A stretch of 64,000 bases of DNA, taken from NCBI RefSeq assembly GCF_900299525.1, contig NZ_OMKA01000003.1:310001-374000 (forward strand), given 5' to 3'. This document shows positions 61,350 to 64,000 of this stretch, in pieces. Made by a program: the position numbers and the translations under genes. The notes under the pieces were generated by a model. The model had not been told where the DNA came from. It did no database searches and saw nothing but the letters and a program-made list of their open reading frames with translations. Position 1 is the first letter of the stretch; each line of letters begins with the position of its first letter. This stretch comes from Aquimarina sp. Aq78 (GTDB lineage Bacteria > Bacteroidota > Bacteroidia > Flavobacteriales > Flavobacteriaceae).

Positions 61350-62636
61350 TCAGTATTTTTTCTGAAAAGGCATTCTAATTTCGACTTTTGTCCCTGTAGC
61401 ATACCCATTATCATATAAATCAAATACCTGGTAACCTACCGCTGTACCATATTGTTCTTTTAAGATTTCTAATCTCTGTTGTATAGCTTCTAACGCAAAG
61501 GATTCATGACGACCTCCCTGTCGCGCCTGAATTTTCTTTGCCTCTTTTCTACCAATACCATTATCGATAACCGTGCATAGTAGATCATCGGTAAATGTAA
61601 AATCTATAGTGAGTTGCTTTTTACCAGATTTGTGTAGTAACCCGTGAATCAGGGCATTTTCTATAAAAGGTTGTACGATTAGTGAAGGAACAGACAAACC
61701 TTCTGTATTAGTATGTTCGATAGTATATGTAAAATCATCTTCGAACCTTAATTTCTCTAACTGAAGATATATTTCTAAAAATTCTAATTCTTTATCAATA
61801 GCAATAAAATCTTTATTAGAATAGTTTAATGTATTTCTAACCAATTGTGCGAATAAAACGATATAATCATAAGAGGCATCTGTATTTTGCTGAAGAATTA
61901 AATCCTGAATAGAATTAAGTGAATTAAAGATAAAATGAGGATTCATTTGAGATTTTAAAGACTTCAATTGTAAAAATGCCAACTCATTCTTTTTGCTTAC
62001 TTCTAATTCTGAATACGCCTTTTCTAACAGTAGTTTTTGCGTTTCTATAATACTATTTTGTTTCTGTAATTTATCATTATTCTCTTTTAATGCTAGTTCA
62101 TTCTTTATGTTTAGATTTTTAAAGAGATTCACAATAAAAAATACTCCAACAAACATAAATACAACATTGGTGTATCCAAAGTATTTTTCAGGGTAAATAG
62201 AATATAAATAATTAGGAAGATAAAATGCTATAATAGATAGAATTAAAAATATATAATGAATGTTTTTTTTATCAAAAAATAATATAGAAAATAAAGGGAT
62301 TACTATGTACTGATACTCTGCATAAAATCCTTTAAAAGTAACATTAGAGTGCAAAAAAAGGATAAGCATTACAATAGATATAAATACTAACCTAGATAGA
62401 AAAAGGTATTTCCGTTTTTGTAGATATAATATCCCACAAAATATAACAATTTCGGCCACTAGAATAATCATTCGAGAAGTAGTTAATTGTTGTATTGCAA
62501 AATCAAAACATAAAAAGAACAACGAAGCAAATAAAGAGATCAAAGAACATAAATTAAGAACTTTAGAGCGTTTTTTCTCTAATGGAGTACTATTTTCAGT
62601 TATCCCAAGATTAATTAATTGTAGTAATATATTCAT
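61350..62636 (-). CDS. LytS-type membrane histidine kinase (paralogue)
   Basis: This 428-aa protein has about six membrane segments (residues 30-185), a longer coiled-coil linker than the others (ENNDKLQKQNSIIETQKLLL) and the kinase domain with His234 in NPHFIFNSLNS. The N box is FIENALIHGLLH and the G box is DNGIG. It starts 5 nt after the response regulator stop codon, which indicates tight co-translation. It is the best candidate for the cognate kinase of that regulator. Confidence 0.95.
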   Translation of the reverse strand: MNILLQLINLGITENSTPLEKKRSKVLNLCSLISLFASLFFLCFDFAIQQLTTSRMIILVAEIVIFCGILYLQKRKYLFLSRLVFISIVMLILFLHSNVTFKGFYAEYQYIVIPLFSILFFDKKNIHYIFLILSIIAFYLPNYLYSIYPEKYFGYTNVVFMFVGVFFIVNLFKNLNIKNELALKENNDKLQKQNSIIETQKLLLEKAYSELEVSKKNELAFLQLKSLKSQMNPHFIFNSLNSIQDLILQQNTDASYDYIVLFAQLVRNTLNYSNKDFIAIDKELEFLEIYLQLEKLRFEDDFTYTIEHTNTEGLSVPSLIVQPFIENALIHGLLHKSGKKQLTIDFTFTDDLLCTVIDNGIGRKEAKKIQARQGGRHESFALEAIQQRLEILKEQYGTAVGYQVFDLYDNGYATGTKVEIRMPFQKKY

Positions 62637-62641
62637 AAAGT

Positions 62642-63385
62642 CTATCGTATGGTATTCTCAAAAGAACTAAAACGGGTTCTTGATATTTTGGCAGTTATAT
62701 TTTGTGCCAATATTATAGTTAAGCTAGATTTATTAATAACCTCAATATACTTTAAATTTATCATCCAGGTTCTGTGAGAGCGAAAAAAAGAGGTGTCTTC
62801 GGGTAGTAAATTTTCAAAGTATTTCAGGTTCTTACTTGTAGTTACCGGTTTGTTTTCGGTTGTATAAATCTTACTATACGATCCATCTGCTTCAATAGCA
62901 ATTATAGTATTAATAGCGATAATACGTCTATTGCCTAATTCGGGAAGTATAATTTGTTTAAACTCTTTTTCTTTTATGGTGTTTAGTAAAATCTGATAAT
63001 CTTCTATCTTTTTTTGTTTTTCTATTTTGCTTTGCAGTTTTTCTACGGCTTCTATTAATCGTTTTCTATCTATAGGTTTTACCAGGTAATCTATAGCAGA
63101 TAACTCAAAAGCTTTTATAGCATACTCATCAAAAGCAGTTACAAAAATGATATCAAAATTCATTTCTTCAAAGAAATTTGCGATCTCATATCCTGCATAG
63201 TTAGGCATCTGAACATCTAAAAATACGACATCAGGTTGTAGTTTTTTAATCTCTTCGACAGCATCTTCAAGGCAACTGCACTGAGCAAGAATATCTATAT
63301 TCAGATTACAACGCTTTATCAAATTAGATAAAACATTTCTAGCTCTTTGCTCATCATCTACCAGTATTGCCTTAATTACATTCAT
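62642..63385 (-). CDS. LytTR family response regulator
   Basis: This 247-aa protein has an N-terminal receiver domain (acidic residues Asp10, Asp11 and phospho-acceptor Asp57 in VVFLDVQMP; Thr83, Lys103). A C-terminal LytTR DNA-binding domain lies at about 145-245 (IAIEADGSYSKIYTTENKPV and DTSFFRSHRTWMINLKYIE). LytTR domains recognise pairs of direct repeats spaced about two helical turns apart. Such repeats are found upstream of this gene itself, the TPR kinase gene and the NHL cluster, so it is the proposed regulator of all three. It is the only response regulator in the window and has four kinase paralogues next to it. Confidence 0.97.
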   Translation of the reverse strand: MNVIKAILVDDEQRARNVLSNLIKRCNLNIDILAQCSCLEDAVEEIKKLQPDVVFLDVQMPNYAGYEIANFFEEMNFDIIFVTAFDEYAIKAFELSAIDYLVKPIDRKRLIEAVEKLQSKIEKQKKIEDYQILLNTIKEKEFKQIILPELGNRRIIAINTIIAIEADGSYSKIYTTENKPVTTSKNLKYFENLLPEDTSFFRSHRTWMINLKYIEVINKSSLTIILAQNITAKISRTRFSSFENTIR

Positions 63386-63389
63386 GTAA

Positions 63390-63455
63390 CAAAAATAGGT
63401 AGTTTAGAATTAGTGATCATAAAGCAGTTTGTGAATCACAATTTGAGTTTATAAG
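63390..63455 (-). promoter_or_regulatory. predicted autoregulated LytTR promoter
   Basis: On the plus strand CAGTTTGTGAA (63425-63435) and the weaker GAGTTTATAAG (63445-63455) have a 20-bp period. On the minus strand they are followed after 1 nt by TTTA (63423-63420), a 22-nt spacer and a perfect -7 box TATTTTTG (63397-63390). The layout is identical to the two promoters at 55236-55301 and 58852-58917. Confidence 0.65.
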
Positions 63456-63467
63456 TCTTATATAGTT

Positions 63468-64000
63468 TCAGTTAACATAGGTACATTCTAAAACATTCTG
63501 TCCTCGAGCGATACCTTCTGTAAATACTTTTTGGTAATCATTACCATTATATTGTTGAGCAAACGTCGCATACTGAAAACTGCATTTACCATCTTTACGT
63601 CTCATTACAATAACACCCGAAATTCGTCTACCAAGCTGTACACCGGTTAGCGTATTTCTGTAAATACTCCAGTCGTTATCAGCAAAGTATGCTTTGGTTA
63701 TAGTTTCTTCCCAACCATATTGATTTGCCCATAATTTTGCTGCTAGTGTCGCTTGTTTTTCTAATGCTGAGTTACTTAACCCTTTTGATGGTAGTCGTCT
63801 GTTTTTTATGTCTTTTGCTACTTTGGCTGCATAGGTCTTTTCGGCGTACTCTTTTGCTTTTAATGACCAATCTGCCAGTTTTGCATCTATTTTATCCTGA
63901 CCTTCTTTACTTACCAGTAAATTTCGTATTACTTTTTGATCTTTATGGAAATAATTAAAGGTTTCGTATGTACCCCATGTAGATTTCCCTAAATCATTTC
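63468..64000 (-). CDS. conserved hypothetical protein, C-terminal part
   Basis: The reading frame is open from the right edge to a TGA at 63468-63470, about 177 codons; the 5' end is outside the window. It reads NDLGKSTWGTYETFNYFHKD at the edge, continues through a charged helical region and ends in GQNVLECTYVN. No family was recognised. It lies 82 nt upstream of the LytTR gene on the same strand, but a promoter lies between them. Confidence 0.7.
   Translation of the reverse strand, partial: NDLGKSTWGTYETFNYFHKDQKVIRNLLVSKEGQDKIDAKLADWSLKAKEYAEKTYAAKVAKDIKNRRLPSKGLSNSALEKQATLAAKLWANQYGWEETITKAYFADNDWSIYRNTLTGVQLGRRISGVIVMRRKDGKCSFQYATFAQQYNGNDYQKVFTEGIARGQNVLECTYVN

Overview
The window looks like a chromosomal segment of a low-GC marine-type Bacteroidota, most likely Flavobacteriaceae (Aquimarina or a relative; this is inferred from protein style, not from any search). 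Supporting signs are a SusC/RagA-type TonB receptor, Bacteroidetes -7 boxes of the form TAnnTTTG, lipoprotein signals ending in SCSKDDD, head-GIN (DUF2807) proteins, DUF2141, very large YD/RHS proteins and LytS/LytTR signalling. No rRNA, tRNA, CRISPR array or complete insertion sequence was seen.

Positions 1-17200 are mostly housekeeping and accessory genes. They include the 5' part of a SusC-like receptor, a phosphodiesterase-type lipoprotein, a TetR regulator, a CBU_0592-type membrane protein and an ankyrin gene remnant. A three-gene HupE/UreJ-type membrane operon follows, then a DUF2141 protein, OxyR with Cys199 and Cys208, a TIGR00266 protein and a DUF4442 protein. Next come a DUF4870 / M50-like pair, a PadR - PspC - head-GIN operon, a second head-GIN protein and thioredoxin reductase. 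Several clear hairpin terminators separate these units.

Positions 17360-44034 hold a minus-strand locus of about 26 kb that reads as one polymorphic-toxin system. In transcription order it encodes a 2046-aa SpvB-like protein with thrombospondin type 3 repeats, a 2797-aa protein with five LRR-plus-Ig modules and a YD-like tail, a 240-aa exported protein, a 3410-aa DUF6443/RHS protein ending in a GH-E (HNH/Endo VII) nuclease, and a 157-aa ankyrin protein that is the likely immunity factor. Downstream of it lies a repeat array with a small hairpin conserved through G.U wobbles.

Positions 44480-64000 hold a TPR-AraC regulator, an unknown exported protein, four tandem cadherin/NHL six-bladed-propeller lipoproteins, a degenerate gluzincin-like protein, four paralogous LytS-type histidine kinases (one with a 5' lesion), one LytTR response regulator and a partial unknown gene.

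The most notable unreported pattern is a shared promoter architecture in front of three minus-strand units: the LytTR/kinase operon, the TPR-kinase/peptidase-like operon and the cadherin-NHL cluster. Each has two 11-bp direct repeats with a 20-bp period, then 1 nt, a -33 element, exactly 22 nt, and a -7 box. This predicts a LytTR regulon joining the kinases to the surface propeller proteins.
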